A stretch of DNA of 64,000 bases from Pseudomonas sp. MWU15-20650 (GCF_023242475.1 NZ_JALJFG010000016.1:1-64000), one strand, 5' to 3'; counted from the stretch's first letter, positions 9,101 to 18,022 are shown. Program-made: numbers and translations. Notes: generated by a model not told the origin, from the sequence alone.

Positions 9101-9930
9101 TGGCCTTCTACTGGCGCCATCGCACGCAGTTGATCCACAGTCAGGGCCTGGTGCTCATCCAGCGGCAGGTTAGAGGCCGCGCCCATCACCAGGCGATAGT
9201 CGTCATGGGTGAAGCGTTGCTCGGCCGGTAGTTTCAGGCGCTCGGCGGGTGAGGCACGCTCGTATGCCTTAAGCTGCTGGCGTGCCTGATAGACGAACTC
9301 GCCTTTGAGCGCGGTGCGGTAGTCATCGCCATGGTCGCGCCAGAAGCTCTCCAGCGCGTTGGTCATGTGCTCCTGGAAGTCGGTTTTCCAGCTTTCATGC
9401 ATCACTTGGGAAGGGGTGAGCGGGAACTGGTTTGCGGCCCCATAGCCGCCTTGGGTACTTTGCCCACGGCCTGCTGTGTACAAGCCGGCCTGCTGGTCGA
9501 GCACGCCCGGTAGTTGGTCGTGTTCGCTGAAGTTGCTCAACAAGGCGTCCGGCAACGCCTGGGATATCGTCGGTTCTTCGCCGAGATGTTCCCATTGGGT
9601 GACGGTGTTGGCACTTTGTGCTTGCTTGAAGCGATTCAGGTAGAGGGTGTCGGCATCTATCTTGAGACCGGTCAACTTGAACACGATCGCTTCGGCCCAT
9701 TTCTTGGCTTCGTCGCGTACGTTGGGCAGCGCGTGGTGCATGGCCTGCAGCAACTGCTTGTATTGGGTCTTCTGGCGGTTCTTGGACGTGGTGCGGCTAT
9801 TCGTCAGGGGTGGGGTGGGGCGTGGGGGCAGGGAGTCCGTCGAGTAGGACGGCAACGTCGCAGGGACTTCACCGGTAATGGGTTTGAAATTCCACGCAAC
9901 GGCGGGGAGGGGGCGTGGCGGTAGGATCAT
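6190..9930 (-). CDS. Very large DUF6543/dermonecrotic-toxin-like protein with Cys-protease-like C-terminus
   Basis: About 1246 residues from the ATG at 9928-9930, which has GGAG 10 bases upstream; an in-frame GTG at 9961-9963 would add 11 residues but has no clear site. The N-terminal half resembles the pseudomonad DUF6543 (dermonecrotic toxin domain) family, with a proline-rich leader, a long helical region and a hydrophobic alpha-hairpin near residues 450-500. Nearer the C-terminus, GNCGEMA (Cys950), DAHAF (His977) and VDPWAD (Asp1007) look like a transglutaminase/papain-fold triad. A later TDCSAIAV (Cys1113) with LMHLTGSN (His1134) recalls CheD/CNF-type deamidases. No signal peptide was seen. 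It is a single gene without an obvious secretion system or immunity partner. The family call is moderately sure; the enzymatic readings are inference. Confidence 0.7.
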   Translation of the reverse strand: MILPPRPLPAVAWNFKPITGEVPATLPSYSTDSLPPRPTPPLTNSRTTSKNRQKTQYKQLLQAMHHALPNVRDEAKKWAEAIVFKLTGLKIDADTLYLNRFKQAQSANTVTQWEHLGEEPTISQALPDALLSNFSEHDQLPGVLDQQAGLYTAGRGQSTQGGYGAANQFPLTPSQVMHESWKTDFQEHMTNALESFWRDHGDDYRTALKGEFVYQARQQLKAYERASPAERLKLPAEQRFTHDDYRLVMGAASNLPLDEHQALTVDQLRAMAPVEGQTRIHVFDINGFPANDILRFTATDYGTYGQLRDRRDGVQVLYVPGHKPAFLRFDSLSAMDQWVGEQGRHVDTRKALESHFCLRDRQDSDLGFWSDFKSFITGDSRSNKGVDSAIGYLASGYWDTLEGTVIDSTNVRIHGDVFSVMKDATRERMSRDADVMIKSDSEVTRDTWLNDLTVAAGLAAKFAVVGEPIVVGIAAATGLVEAELGVEKSITGDTQAERKQGSTAALDGALNELFAITGGTAKEPAIERPTTIPVHQQLFGDGQQALLIEHPLGPSAYTLPRANGYDLVDRDRVYRYLNNRPGELTDLQAAEHTSPLEGFEAVCPVPALGGRVRRGLNDECFVKLIADLPKAEERLQALEHVRLFPSKAGLFTHERTVVYEKRLHNMIKGDTGPQLVPVANGKRITYKAQVRGKVIDDPDFGFYAGDRSGALAKDTRVVKLSSISNASHDQRQVRGVVVTSGSQQYLVVEADTAEFYYAPLDKTRTGDITFKKCGPFELSLAQGYRQFLSANHGVQTLDTAFVALPPLKKAFKQLHNAGFLKADIDELKRQCEGMSPDQKREVVYRLQQANAIVKPDIALRPHRVSPLETPAGFEQWPEKRQNQFYAQAARDKVNQALKATGLGPGNQVRSAADLARADAATLTLGWLRRTANLKASNAGDLIMKTGAGNCGEMAILARDILNKSGVRAAEWHAGDAHAFTVIGGPKGTIRPTVDFCEPAWANAWIVDPWADIACPASEYTAQLQATLEQWDKAGWKIREGIKRNMSPTDPEWMDTLINQPKGPYTREPYAAEPASVRLRPPAGPANTVHVAMGESTTLNTSNKALSTRSLTDCSAIAVLTDWDGAHYQTRTLMHLTGSNLELGLRGGNTQALLDQLQTSLNKGGRVMLVGGVNSDSLQGMATTIGQSFQGRQPLRELLRERPGVSVTLAGSLGITIHADGTFELIEGTGKGIFPQDQVREIFNRVD

Positions 9931-10018
9931 CGGCGGTCGGCTCCGGGAGGGTTTCAGTCGCACCTGGGCGGCTAAGCCAGATGTGTGTTGAAAACCTCCG
10001 GAGTGGTTCCGGCCGGGG

Positions 10019-11164
10019 TCAGCGGTTTTGTAAACTGATTTCCATGCGCCGTAAGCCTTCCTCCAGCATCGCCCGTGGGCAGCCGAAGTTCAGGCGCACG
10101 AATTGCTGGCTGTCGTCACCAAATTCGATGCCTGCGCTTAAACCGACCTTGGCCTGTTCCAGAAAGAACTGCTGTGGGTCATCCAGGCCCAGGGCGCTGC
10201 AGTCGAGCCAGGCCAGGAACGTGCCTTGAGGGGCGTGCATCACCACGCCCGGCAAGCGGGTTTGCACCGCCTCGAGCAGGTAGTCACGGTTGGCTTGCAG
10301 GTATTGCACCAGCGCGTCCAGCCAGTCGCTGCATTGGCTATAGGCGGCGCGGGTGGCTTCCAGGCCCAGCGGGCTGACGCTGTCGACCATGCCGCAGCGC
10401 GCGTTGTTGAAACGCTCGCGCACCTCGGCGTTTTGCACCACGGCAAAGCAGGTCTTCAAACCGGCCACGTTATAAGCCTTGCTCGCCGACATCAGGGTGA
10501 TGGTGCGCTGGGCGATCTCCGGGCTGAGGCTGGCGGTGGGAATATGGCGACGGCCGTCGAAACACAGCTCGGCATGGATCTCGTCACTGATGATCAACGC
10601 GCCGTTTTCCAGGCAGGCGTTGGCCACGGCCAGCAGTTCTTCACGCGGGAACACTTTGCCGATGGGGTTGTGCGGGTTGCTCAGCAGCAGCGCACCGGCG
10701 TCGGTCAATGCCTGGCGCATGGCCGGCAGCGGGGTGCGGTACTCACCGTCAACCCACTCGAACGGCACTTCGATGCGCGGCAGGTTCCAGTGGCCGGGCG
10801 CCAGGCGAATCGGCCGGTAGTTGGGGGTTTGCAACACCACCGCTTGGCCGGGCTGCACGAAAGCATGCAGGGCCATGTTGAAACCTGGCTCGACGCCGGG
10901 CAGAAACAGCAGCTCTTCGGGCAGCACGCGCCAGGCGTACTTGGCCCACAGGTCGGCCACGATGGCTTCACGCACGTCCGGGCCCGCCACGCTGTAGCCG
11001 AGGACTTGCTGGTCCAGGCGCGCGTGCAGGGCCTTGAGTACGGCCGGTGGCGCGGCAATGTCCATGTCGGCGATCCACATCGGCAAGACGTCTTGCGGGT
11101 AACGGTTCCACTTGGTACTGCCGGTGCCGAGGCGTGGGTGGATCGTGTCGAAATCAAAGCTCAT
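10019..11164 (-). CDS. PatB/MalY-type PLP-dependent C-S lyase/aminotransferase
   Basis: A 381-residue fold-type I PLP enzyme of the cystathionine beta-lyase PatB subfamily. PLP would bind Lys229 in SASKAYN, with Asp194 in ISDEIH and Asn166 in SNPHNP as cofactor contacts. The N-terminal DVLPMWIADMD is characteristic of MalY/PatB proteins, which cleave cystathionine or other cysteine conjugates to a thiol, pyruvate and ammonia. It is a single gene, divergent from ggt, so the two neighbours may both act on glutathione- or cysteine-derived sulfur compounds (inference). Confidence 0.85.
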   Translation of the reverse strand: MSFDFDTIHPRLGTGSTKWNRYPQDVLPMWIADMDIAAPPAVLKALHARLDQQVLGYSVAGPDVREAIVADLWAKYAWRVLPEELLFLPGVEPGFNMALHAFVQPGQAVVLQTPNYRPIRLAPGHWNLPRIEVPFEWVDGEYRTPLPAMRQALTDAGALLLSNPHNPIGKVFPREELLAVANACLENGALIISDEIHAELCFDGRRHIPTASLSPEIAQRTITLMSASKAYNVAGLKTCFAVVQNAEVRERFNNARCGMVDSVSPLGLEATRAAYSQCSDWLDALVQYLQANRDYLLEAVQTRLPGVVMHAPQGTFLAWLDCSALGLDDPQQFFLEQAKVGLSAGIEFGDDSQQFVRLNFGCPRAMLEEGLRRMEISLQNR

Positions 11165-11382
11165 AGAGGGCTCGTGTCAGGGGGCGGGCAAAGAATGGCG
11201 CTGATTCTAGCGCCATTAATTTTATAGGCCAGAGCTGATTGTCTCGGACGACGCGGTTGCCGGCAGGGTTTGTTGGCGTGCGTTCTATGACCGACAAGTT
11301 CTGTAATAAAAACGCCATTGCGCTGTGGATTAGATTTGGGACGGGCTATTTTGGGCCATCTCAATAACTAGAGTAGCCATGG

Positions 11383-13107
11383 ATGAAATACCAACCTTTG
11401 AGCCGTACCTTGGTTGCCACCGCACTGGTATTGACGGTCAGCGGCGTACAGGCCGCCTCCCAAGCCCCGGTGGCCGGTGAAAATGGCATGGTGGTCACGG
11501 CCCAGCATTTGGCCACGCATGTGGGCGTGGACGTGCTCAAGGCCGGCGGCAACGCGGTGGATGCGGCCGTGGCCGTGGGCTACGCGCTGGCGGTGGTGTA
11601 CCCGGCGGCGGGCAACCTGGGCGGTGGCGGGTTCATGACCGTGCAACTGGCGGATGGGCGCAAGACCTTCCTCGATTTCCGCGAAAAAGCCCCGCTGGCA
11701 GCGACGGCCAACATGTACCTGGACAAAGACGGCAAGGTCATCGAGGGCCTCAGCGCCAAGGGGCACTTGGCGGTCGGCGTACCCGGCACCGTGTCGGGCA
11801 TGGAAACGGCCTTGAGCCAATACGGCACCCTCAAGCGCGCCCAAGTGATTGCCCCGGCGATCAAGCTGGCAGAAAACGGCTTTGAACTGGAGCAGGGCGA
11901 TATCGACCTGCTGCACACCGCCACTGGTGAGTTTGAAAAAGACCCCGATCTGCGCCAGATCTTCCTGCACAACGGCCAACCGATGCAGGTGGGCCAGAAG
12001 CTGGTACAGAAAGACTTGGCCAAGACCCTCAAGGAAATCTCTGCCAAGGGTACCGACGGTTTCTATAAAGGTTGGGTTGCCAAGGCGTTGGTCGATTCCA
12101 GCCAGGCCGGTAAAGGCATCATTACCCAGGCTGACCTCGACACGTACAAAACCCGCGAACTGGCGCCCATCGAATGTGACTACCGTGGCTATCACGTGGT
12201 TTCCGCGCCACCACCGAGTTCCGGTGGCGTGGTGATCTGCCAGATCATGAACATCCTCGAAGGCTACCCAATGGCGGACTTGGGTTATCACTCGGCCCAA
12301 GGCTTGCACTACCAGATCGAAGCCATGCGCCACGCCTACGTGGACCGCAACAGCTACCTTGGCGACCCGGATTTCGTGAAGAACCCCATCGCGCACCTGC
12401 TGGACAAGGACTACGCCGCCAAGCTGCGTGCGGCCATCGAGCCGCAGAAGGCCGGTGATTCCCAGGCGATCAAGCCGGGTGTGTCGCCCCATGAAGGCAA
12501 CAACACCACGCACTATTCCATCGTCGACAAGTGGGGCAATGCGGTGTCGGTTACCTACACCCTCAACGACTGGTTCGGTGCCGGTGTGATGGCGAGCAAG
12601 ACCGGGGTGATCCTCAACGATGAAATGGACGACTTCACCGTCAAGGTCGGCGTGCCGAACATGTACGGCCTGGTCCAGGGTGAAACCAACGCGATTGCGC
12701 CGGGCAAGGCGCCGCTGTCGTCGATGAGCCCGACCATCGTGACCAAGGACGGCAAGGCGGTGATGGTCGTCGGTACGCCGGGTGGCAGCCGCATCATTAC
12801 CGCCACGTTGCTGACGATCCTGAACGTCATCGATTACAAGATGAACATCCAGGAAGCCGTGGACGCGCCGCGTTTCCACCAACAGTGGATGCCTGAGACC
12901 ACCAACCTTGAGACCTTTGCGGTCAGCCCGGATACCCGCAAGATCCTGGAAAGCTGGGGCCACAAGTTTGCCGGTCCACAGGATGCCAACCACTTGGCTG
13001 CGATCCTGGTCGGCGCGCCGTCCCTGGGTGGCAAGCCGGTGGGTAACAACCGCTTCTACGGGGCAAACGACCCGCGGCGCAATACCGGCCTGTCTTTGGG
13101 CTACTGA
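11383..13107 (+). CDS. ggt: Gamma-glutamyltranspeptidase, periplasmic
   Basis: A 574-residue gamma-glutamyltransferase precursor with a signal peptide (MKYQPLSRTL... cleaved after about VQAAS). Autoprocessing is expected between Asn374 and Thr375 in NNTTHYS, which makes Thr375 the nucleophile of the small subunit. Also seen are the family PPPSSGG segment (277-282) and the PSLGG-like tail. It transfers or hydrolyses the gamma-glutamyl group of glutathione and related peptides in the periplasm. No strong ribosome-binding site is visible. It is a single gene ending near a terminator at 13122. Confidence 0.93.
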   Translation: MKYQPLSRTLVATALVLTVSGVQAASQAPVAGENGMVVTAQHLATHVGVDVLKAGGNAVDAAVAVGYALAVVYPAAGNLGGGGFMTVQLADGRKTFLDFREKAPLAATANMYLDKDGKVIEGLSAKGHLAVGVPGTVSGMETALSQYGTLKRAQVIAPAIKLAENGFELEQGDIDLLHTATGEFEKDPDLRQIFLHNGQPMQVGQKLVQKDLAKTLKEISAKGTDGFYKGWVAKALVDSSQAGKGIITQADLDTYKTRELAPIECDYRGYHVVSAPPPSSGGVVICQIMNILEGYPMADLGYHSAQGLHYQIEAMRHAYVDRNSYLGDPDFVKNPIAHLLDKDYAAKLRAAIEPQKAGDSQAIKPGVSPHEGNNTTHYSIVDKWGNAVSVTYTLNDWFGAGVMASKTGVILNDEMDDFTVKVGVPNMYGLVQGETNAIAPGKAPLSSMSPTIVTKDGKAVMVVGTPGGSRIITATLLTILNVIDYKMNIQEAVDAPRFHQQWMPETTNLETFAVSPDTRKILESWGHKFAGPQDANHLAAILVGAPSLGGKPVGNNRFYGANDPRRNTGLSLGY

Positions 13108-13121
13108 GGTAAAACGAGTGG

Positions 13122-13152
13122 CTGCTCACCCTTGAATTCAAGGGTTGAGCAG
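13122..13152. terminator. Hairpin between ggt and the kinase gene
   Basis: A long near-perfect inverted repeat: CTGCTCA-CCCTTGAA pairs with TTCAAGGG-TTGAGCAG. It lies between two convergent genes and includes the stop codon of the minus-strand kinase gene. There is no long T-run, so it may act mainly as an mRNA 3' stabiliser or as a weak bidirectional stop. Confidence 0.6.
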
Positions 13153-13662
13153 GTGCTCTACCGCAGCAAACGCCGCGCGCCGGCGCTCTTGCCACTGGCC
13201 CCTGATCACCACTACCGCTTGGCGATGCTGTTGCATCCAGTCGAGGCTGCCCTGGAAAAATGCGCGACGATCCGCCAGCGCTGGCTGGCAGCGTTGGCCG
13301 TCGGCCGTCCATTCCACATCCTCGGGGGACAGCAGCAGGTGCAAGTCGTAATGTCGGGTGAGCAGTTCGCTGTCGAGCCACCCTGGGCAGTCGTCGAACA
13401 GGGTCTGGCTCCACAGCCTGTTGGTCAGCAGGTGGGTGTCGAGGATCAGCAAGGAGGGCTGTGCGGCACGGGCGGCGTCTTCCCAGGCCAGTTGGCCCTG
13501 GGCGATCGCGGGGATGTCTGCCAGCGTGGTGTCGCGCTGGTGATGGTCGATGAAATAGCGTACGTATTCACCCACCATCAACCCGCCGAAGTGCTTGTGC
13601 AGTTCCGCCGCCAACCAGCTTTTACCGCTGGATTCGGGCCCTGACAGTACCACCACTTTCAT
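13138..13662 (-). CDS. NadR-like ribosylnicotinamide kinase / AAA ATPase
   Basis: A 174-residue P-loop protein with Walker A GPESSGKS at 8-15 and a hydrophobic LLILDTH strand as Walker B. It matches only the C-terminal kinase part of NadR; the repressor and adenylyltransferase domains of E. coli NadR are missing. It overlaps the pnuC stop by 4 bases (ATGA at 13659-13662). With PnuC it would trap imported nicotinamide riboside by phosphorylation to NMN. A much longer in-frame extension exists upstream but runs inside pnuC and is not used. Confidence 0.82.
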   Translation of the reverse strand: MKVVVLSGPESSGKSWLAAELHKHFGGLMVGEYVRYFIDHHQRDTTLADIPAIAQGQLAWEDAARAAQPSLLILDTHLLTNRLWSQTLFDDCPGWLDSELLTRHYDLHLLLSPEDVEWTADGQRCQPALADRRAFFQGSLDWMQQHRQAVVVIRGQWQERRRAAFAAVEHLLNP

Positions 13663-14222
13663 GCGTGCAGCGCCGGGTCGGCGCGCCATTCCCGCCAGCC
13701 CTGTACGGCAATCACGGTGAACAGTGCATAGAGCGCGGCAGTGAGGTACAGCCCTTTGTAGAGGAACAGCCCGACGAAAATCACATCCACGGCAATCCAC
13801 AATGGCCAACATTGCACGCGCTTTTGCGCCATCCACATCTGGGCGACCAGGCTGAAGCCGGTCAGTGCGGCGTCGAGCCATGGCTGGGCGGCGTCGGTCC
13901 AGTGGGCCATGGCGGCACCGAGCAGCAGGCTGCCGACAGCGCCGATGGCCAGGCTGGCCGTGATCCCAGGCCAGCCCAGGCTGGTGACCTGGCGGCCTTG
14001 CTTGACCTCTCCGGCACGGGTCCATTGCCACCAGCCATAGAGTTGCAAGGCGGCGTAGACCACCTGCAGCAGCATGTCGGAGTAGAGCTTTACGTCGAAG
14101 AACACCCAGGTGTAGAGCAGCACCATCACCAGGCCGATGGGCCAACACCAGGGGTTCTGCTTGACCGTCAGCCAGACAGCGATCACCCCCAGGGCGGCGG
14201 CGAACAATTCAAGTCCGGACAT
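13659..14222 (-). CDS. pnuC: PnuC family ribosylnicotinamide (vitamin B3 nucleoside) transporter
   Basis: A 187-residue membrane protein with 6-7 predicted helices. The Trp-rich WWQW after YAALQLYG is a PnuC hallmark. PnuC proteins are facilitators that depend on phosphorylation of the substrate inside the cell, and a kinase gene follows with a 4-base overlap. The start has AAGGA 7 bases upstream. Related PnuT proteins carry thiamine, but the NadR-like partner argues for nicotinamide riboside. Confidence 0.88.
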   Translation of the reverse strand: MSGLELFAAALGVIAVWLTVKQNPWCWPIGLVMVLLYTWVFFDVKLYSDMLLQVVYAALQLYGWWQWTRAGEVKQGRQVTSLGWPGITASLAIGAVGSLLLGAAMAHWTDAAQPWLDAALTGFSLVAQMWMAQKRVQCWPLWIAVDVIFVGLFLYKGLYLTAALYALFTVIAVQGWREWRADPALHA

Positions 14223-14300
14223 GGCGGTTCCTTGGGAGAGTGTAAGAGGGCGGTGATTGTAACCAGAGGTGGACGATCCTCAAAATACAGGAGAGCAAAT

Positions 14301-14388
14301 GTGGGAGGGGGCGTGCTCCCGATAGCGGTGTACCCGTCACCAGATGAATGAACTGAACCACCGCCATCGGGAGCAAGCCCCCTCCCAC
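14301..14388. repeat. REPIN (inverted REP pair), copy 1
   Basis: An 88-bp element: GTGGGAGGGGGCGTGCTCCC at the left and its inverted counterpart ending CCCCCTCCCAC at the right, with a non-palindromic centre. It folds into a long hairpin. This is the group of REPINs abundant in P. fluorescens genomes, mobilised in trans by RAYT transposases; no RAYT gene is in this window. The left arm has G instead of T at the ninth base from its right end (GCGTGC versus GCTTGC). Confidence 0.92.
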
Positions 14389-14499
14389 TTTTCAGGCCGC
14401 GTTCACTTTGCCCCAGCCCAGCCGCTCAACGGCCCACGCCGTTTCAAAGTCGGTGTCATCAACGCCTTGCGCTCACTTGAAATCGTAGGTGATCTAAAT

Positions 14500-14587
14500 G
14501 TGGGAGGGGGCTTGCTCCCGATAGCGGTGTATCAGTCACCAGATGAATGAACCGAACCACCGCCATCGGGAGCAAGCCCCCTCCCAC
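14500..14587. repeat. REPIN, copy 2
   Basis: An 88-bp element nearly identical, including its central spacer, to the one at 14301-14388 and in the same orientation, 111 bases further on. Its right arm ends a few bases from the 3' end of the chemoreceptor gene, where it can form the 3' hairpin of that transcript. Confidence 0.92.
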
Positions 14588-14600
14588 AGGTTGAACTGCG

Positions 14601-16235
14601 TCAGACCTTGAACTGGCGCAAGAGCCCGTCGAGCTGCTCGCTCAACTCACCTAAATGTACGCTGGCCACGCTGGACTGTTGTGCCGCCAGCGCGGTGCCG
14701 TGGGACAAGCCTGCGGCTTGGGTGACGTTCTGGTTGATGTCTTCCACCACGTGGGCCTGCTGCAGGGTGGCGCTGGCAATCGAGGCGTTCAGCCCATTGA
14801 GGTTGTGTAGCGCCTGGCCGATGGCATGCAGGCTGGCTCCGGCCTGGCCCGCTTGTTCGATGGTCAGTTGCGAGGCGCTGTGGCTGTCGCTGATGACCTT
14901 GACCGCCGCTTCCGAGTGACCTTGCAGCCGTTCGATCATTACCTGGATTTCGGCGGTGGATTTCTGCGTGCGCTGGGCCAGCAACCGCACTTCATCAGCG
15001 ACTACGGCGAACCCTCGGCCTTGCTCCCCGGCACGCGCGGCTTCGATGGCCGCATTGAGGGCGAGCAAATTGGTCTGGTCGGCGATGGAGCGGATCACTT
15101 CCAGCACACCACCGATCTGGGTGCTTTCGCTGGAAAGGGTGCGGATGACTTCGACGGCCTGGTTGATGGTGCTGGAGAGCTGGTCGATCCGCTGCAAACT
15201 GCCGTCGATGTTGATCTGGCCCTGTTGCGCCTGGGCCTGGGCATCGCGCATTTCGCTGGCGGCGTGTTCGGCATTTTTCGCCACGTCTTGCACGCCGTAG
15301 GTGACTTCATTGATGGCGGTGGCCACCAGTTCCATTTGTTGCGACTGCTGCTGGCTGCGGTCGTGGGCCTGGCTGGCGTTGCTGCCCAGTTCCTGGGAGG
15401 CTTGGCCTAGAGCGTTGGCGCACACCTGCAACTGGCTGACCACCTGGCGCAACTTGGCGGTGAAGGCGTTGAAGTGCTGGGACAGTTGGGTGACTTCGTC
15501 CCGGCCGTGGGTGTCGAGGCTGCGAGTCAGGTCGCTTTCACCGCTGGCGATATTGCCCATGGCATTCACCGCAGCTTGCAACGGCTGCACGATACTGCGC
15601 GCGATCAGCAATACCAGCAGGGCCATCACCAAGGCAATGCCTACGCCGATGACGGACGCTTTCCACACCTGGCCTTTGAATTCGGCCTGAACGTCATCCA
15701 CGTAAACGCCGGAGCCGATAATCCAGCCCCACGGTTCGAACAGTTGGATATACGAGGTTTTCTCCACCGGCGCATCCGCCCCCGGTTTTGGCCAGCGGTA
15801 ATTGACGATACCGGCCCCCTTGGCCTTGGCTAGAACCACGAATTCGTTGAACACCGCAAAGCCGTCCGGGTCTCGAATTGCCGAAAGGTTCTGGCCATCA
15901 AGCTTGGGGTTGGCCGCGTGCATGATCATCACGGGCGTAAGGTCATTGATCCAGAAGTAATCATCATGGTCGTAGCGCAAGCCACGCACCGCGCTCAGGG
16001 CCTGCTGCTGCGCCGCCTCGCGGGTCAGCACCCCGGTTTTCTCAAGGTTCTGGTAGTAGGTCAGCACGCCGCTGGCGGTTTGCACCACGTGTTGGGTCTG
16101 TTGGCGTTTGGCCTGGTAAAGCTCCCCATGGATCTGGTTGAGCATCAGCAAGCCCAAGGCAAGCAGCATCAACACGGCGACTATCAGGATCAGCCAGAGA
16201 CGGCGGCTGATCGACATGTTGCGCAAACTGTTCAT
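14601..16235 (-). CDS. Methyl-accepting chemotaxis protein with single Cache domain
   Basis: A 544-residue chemoreceptor. It has a first membrane helix at about 12-32, a periplasmic sCache_2-type domain at about 38-190 ([30 protein letters not shown]), a second helix near 190-210, HAMP, and a cytoplasmic signalling domain with the invariant hairpin tip ([20 protein letters not shown]). Pseudomonad receptors with this Cache type (McpP/PscD class) sense short carboxylates such as acetate, pyruvate, propionate or lactate, so this one may do the same (inference). It has no C-terminal CheR-docking pentapeptide. Confidence 0.9.
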   Translation of the reverse strand: MNSLRNMSISRRLWLILIVAVLMLLALGLLMLNQIHGELYQAKRQQTQHVVQTASGVLTYYQNLEKTGVLTREAAQQQALSAVRGLRYDHDDYFWINDLTPVMIMHAANPKLDGQNLSAIRDPDGFAVFNEFVVLAKAKGAGIVNYRWPKPGADAPVEKTSYIQLFEPWGWIIGSGVYVDDVQAEFKGQVWKASVIGVGIALVMALLVLLIARSIVQPLQAAVNAMGNIASGESDLTRSLDTHGRDEVTQLSQHFNAFTAKLRQVVSQLQVCANALGQASQELGSNASQAHDRSQQQSQQMELVATAINEVTYGVQDVAKNAEHAASEMRDAQAQAQQGQINIDGSLQRIDQLSSTINQAVEVIRTLSSESTQIGGVLEVIRSIADQTNLLALNAAIEAARAGEQGRGFAVVADEVRLLAQRTQKSTAEIQVMIERLQGHSEAAVKVISDSHSASQLTIEQAGQAGASLHAIGQALHNLNGLNASIASATLQQAHVVEDINQNVTQAAGLSHGTALAAQQSSVASVHLGELSEQLDGLLRQFKV

Positions 16236-16466
16236 CGTCCTGTCACTCCCTGCTTTTTATAATTGTGCGTCTGCATCGACATTTCCGGCTTGTCTGATAG
16301 GCTTTCGGCCCGTAATCGGAAAACCTGAGTACTGCCTGATTTTTCACGGAATTTTTGCAGTCCGGCGTGGATCATCAAAACGCCTGGCCTTCAGCGCACT
16401 CATCATCAATGAACCACTGGAAACGACTGACGAGGCATGCCCCGTGCATGACCTTTTGGGGGAAAT

Positions 16467-17297
16467 ATGGATTTTTGGACCGCCATACAGGCATTGATTC
16501 TAGGCGTGGTGGAGGGCTTGACGGAGTTCCTGCCGATCTCCAGCACCGGCCACCAGATCATCGTCGCCGACTTGATCGGCTTCGGCGGCGAGCGCTTTGA
16601 AGCGTTCAATATCATCATTCAACTGGGTGCGATCCTGGCGGTGGTCTGGGAGTTTCGCCGCAAGATCCTCGATGTGGTCATCGGCTTGCCGACCCAGCGC
16701 AATGCCCAGCGCTTTACCGTCAACCTGATCATCGCCGTGTTGCCGGCGGTGGTACTGGGTGTGATTTTTGCCGACCTGATCAAACACTACCTGTTCAACC
16801 CGATTACCGTGGCCACTGCCCTGGTCATCGGGGGCGTGATCATGTTGTGGGCCGAGCGTCGTCAACATGCGGTTCACGCTGAAACCGTGGACGCCATCAC
16901 CTGGAAAGATGCACTCAAGGTCGGCCTGGCCCAGTGCCTGGCGATGATCCCGGGCACGTCGCGTTCCGGTGCAACGATCATCGGTGGCCTGTTGTTCGGC
17001 CTGTCGCGCAAGACCGCCACCGAATTTTCGTTCTTCCTGGCCATGCCGACCATGGTCGGTGCAGCGGTGTACTCGGGCTACAAATACCGTCATCTGTTCC
17101 AGCCGGATGACCTGCCGGTATTTGCCATTGGTTTTGTCACCTCGTTCATCTTCGCCATGATTGCGGTCAAGGCGTTGCTCAAGTTCATTGCCAGCCACAG
17201 CTACGCGGCGTTTGCCTGGTACCGGATCGCATTCGGTTTGTTGATCCTGGCGACGTGGCAATTCGGTTGGATCGACTGGTCTGCCGTCAAGCCATGA
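16467..17297 (+). CDS. uppP: Undecaprenyl-diphosphatase
   Basis: A 276-residue polytopic membrane enzyme (BacA/UppP) that dephosphorylates undecaprenyl pyrophosphate, recycling the lipid carrier for peptidoglycan and O-antigen synthesis. The two catalytic motifs are present: [14 protein letters not shown] (about 16-29) and [10 protein letters not shown] run of G residues (GGGGGA) lies just before the ATG. The stop overlaps the next start by 4 bases. Confidence 0.95.
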   Translation: MDFWTAIQALILGVVEGLTEFLPISSTGHQIIVADLIGFGGERFEAFNIIIQLGAILAVVWEFRRKILDVVIGLPTQRNAQRFTVNLIIAVLPAVVLGVIFADLIKHYLFNPITVATALVIGGVIMLWAERRQHAVHAETVDAITWKDALKVGLAQCLAMIPGTSRSGATIIGGLLFGLSRKTATEFSFFLAMPTMVGAAVYSGYKYRHLFQPDDLPVFAIGFVTSFIFAMIAVKALLKFIASHSYAAFAWYRIAFGLLILATWQFGWIDWSAVKP

Positions 17298-17677
17298 GCA
17301 TCCAGCACCCACGCCTGAAGGCGCTGATCTTTTTGCTGCTGTGCGCCGCGCCGCTGTTGGGCTCGGCGTTGCTGTGGCACCGTGGCGAAACCGTCATCCC
17401 GTTGGTGGCCTATGGCGTGGTCAGCGTGGTGGCATTCCTGCTGTACTGGGCTGACAAGCGCAACGCGCAAACAGAAGGTCGGCGCACCCCGGAAAACATC
17501 CTGCATGCCGTTGAGCTGGCAGGCGGTTGGCCGGGGGCGTTGATTGCTCAGCAGGTGTTTCGCCATAAGACGCGCAAGGTGTCTTACCAGGTGTTGTTTT
17601 GGGTGATCGTGCTGTTGCACCAGGTTTTCTGGCTTGACCAGTTGTTTCTTGGCGGTACGTTGATCTCAGTCCTCTAG
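17294..17677 (+). CDS. DUF1294 family small membrane protein
   Basis: A 127-residue protein with several hydrophobic segments and the DUF1294 signature: YWADKRNAQ, then [20 protein letters not shown] and a basic FRHKTRK. It starts at the ATG overlapping the uppP stop (17294-17297). An upstream in-frame GTG/ATG extension would run inside uppP. The function of the family is unknown; co-transcription with uppP is likely. Its 3' end overlaps the convergent MmcQ gene by 12 bases. Confidence 0.8.
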   Translation: MSIQHPRLKALIFLLLCAAPLLGSALLWHRGETVIPLVAYGVVSVVAFLLYWADKRNAQTEGRRTPENILHAVELAGGWPGALIAQQVFRHKTRKVSYQVLFWVIVLLHQVFWLDQLFLGGTLISVL

Positions 17678-18022
17678 CAATAGCCCCACCTGCGTGCGCT
17701 TGGGCAGCTTGCCGACCACCAACTGGTGGGAGCGCTGCAACAGGTCACGCAGTTCCTCGGCGCCCAGCGGGTAGGGCGTGTTCATGATGATCCATTGCGC
17801 GCGCGCCAGATACGGCGCCGGGTGGATGCCCGGGCGGTCCACGTGGCCGAGAAACACATCCTTATCGACCTTGAACGCCAGTGAGTCGCCGCGCAGGTTC
17901 TGCACGGCGAACATCTTGTTGCCGGCAATCGAAAACACCCGTACGCCGCCCCATTTGTAGTCTTCCCGTGCGCCGGGCAGGCTCAGGCAGAAGGTGGCGA
18001 CTTGTTCTTCAGTCAGGGTCAT
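17666..18022 (-). CDS. MmcQ/YjbR family DNA-binding-fold protein
   Basis: A 118-residue protein of the MmcQ/YjbR (CyaY-like fold) family: LPGAREDYKWGG near the N-terminus, FKVDKD, and WIIMNTPYPLGAEELRDL. The role of these proteins is not settled. It overlaps the upstream LysR gene by 4 bases (ATGA at 18019-18022), so the two are translationally coupled. A longer in-frame start lies within the LysR gene and is rejected. Confidence 0.8.
   Translation of the reverse strand: MTLTEEQVATFCLSLPGAREDYKWGGVRVFSIAGNKMFAVQNLRGDSLAFKVDKDVFLGHVDRPGIHPAPYLARAQWIIMNTPYPLGAEELRDLLQRSHQLVVGKLPKRTQVGLLLED

Noticed and set aside
11368..12993. 541-codon minus-strand frame opposite ggt
   Set aside because: Antisense to a complete gamma-glutamyltransferase; no family resemblance.
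13663..14148. N-terminal extension of the kinase gene to 14148
   Set aside because: It would run through pnuC out of frame; the start at 13662 overlapping the pnuC stop begins exactly at the P-loop domain.
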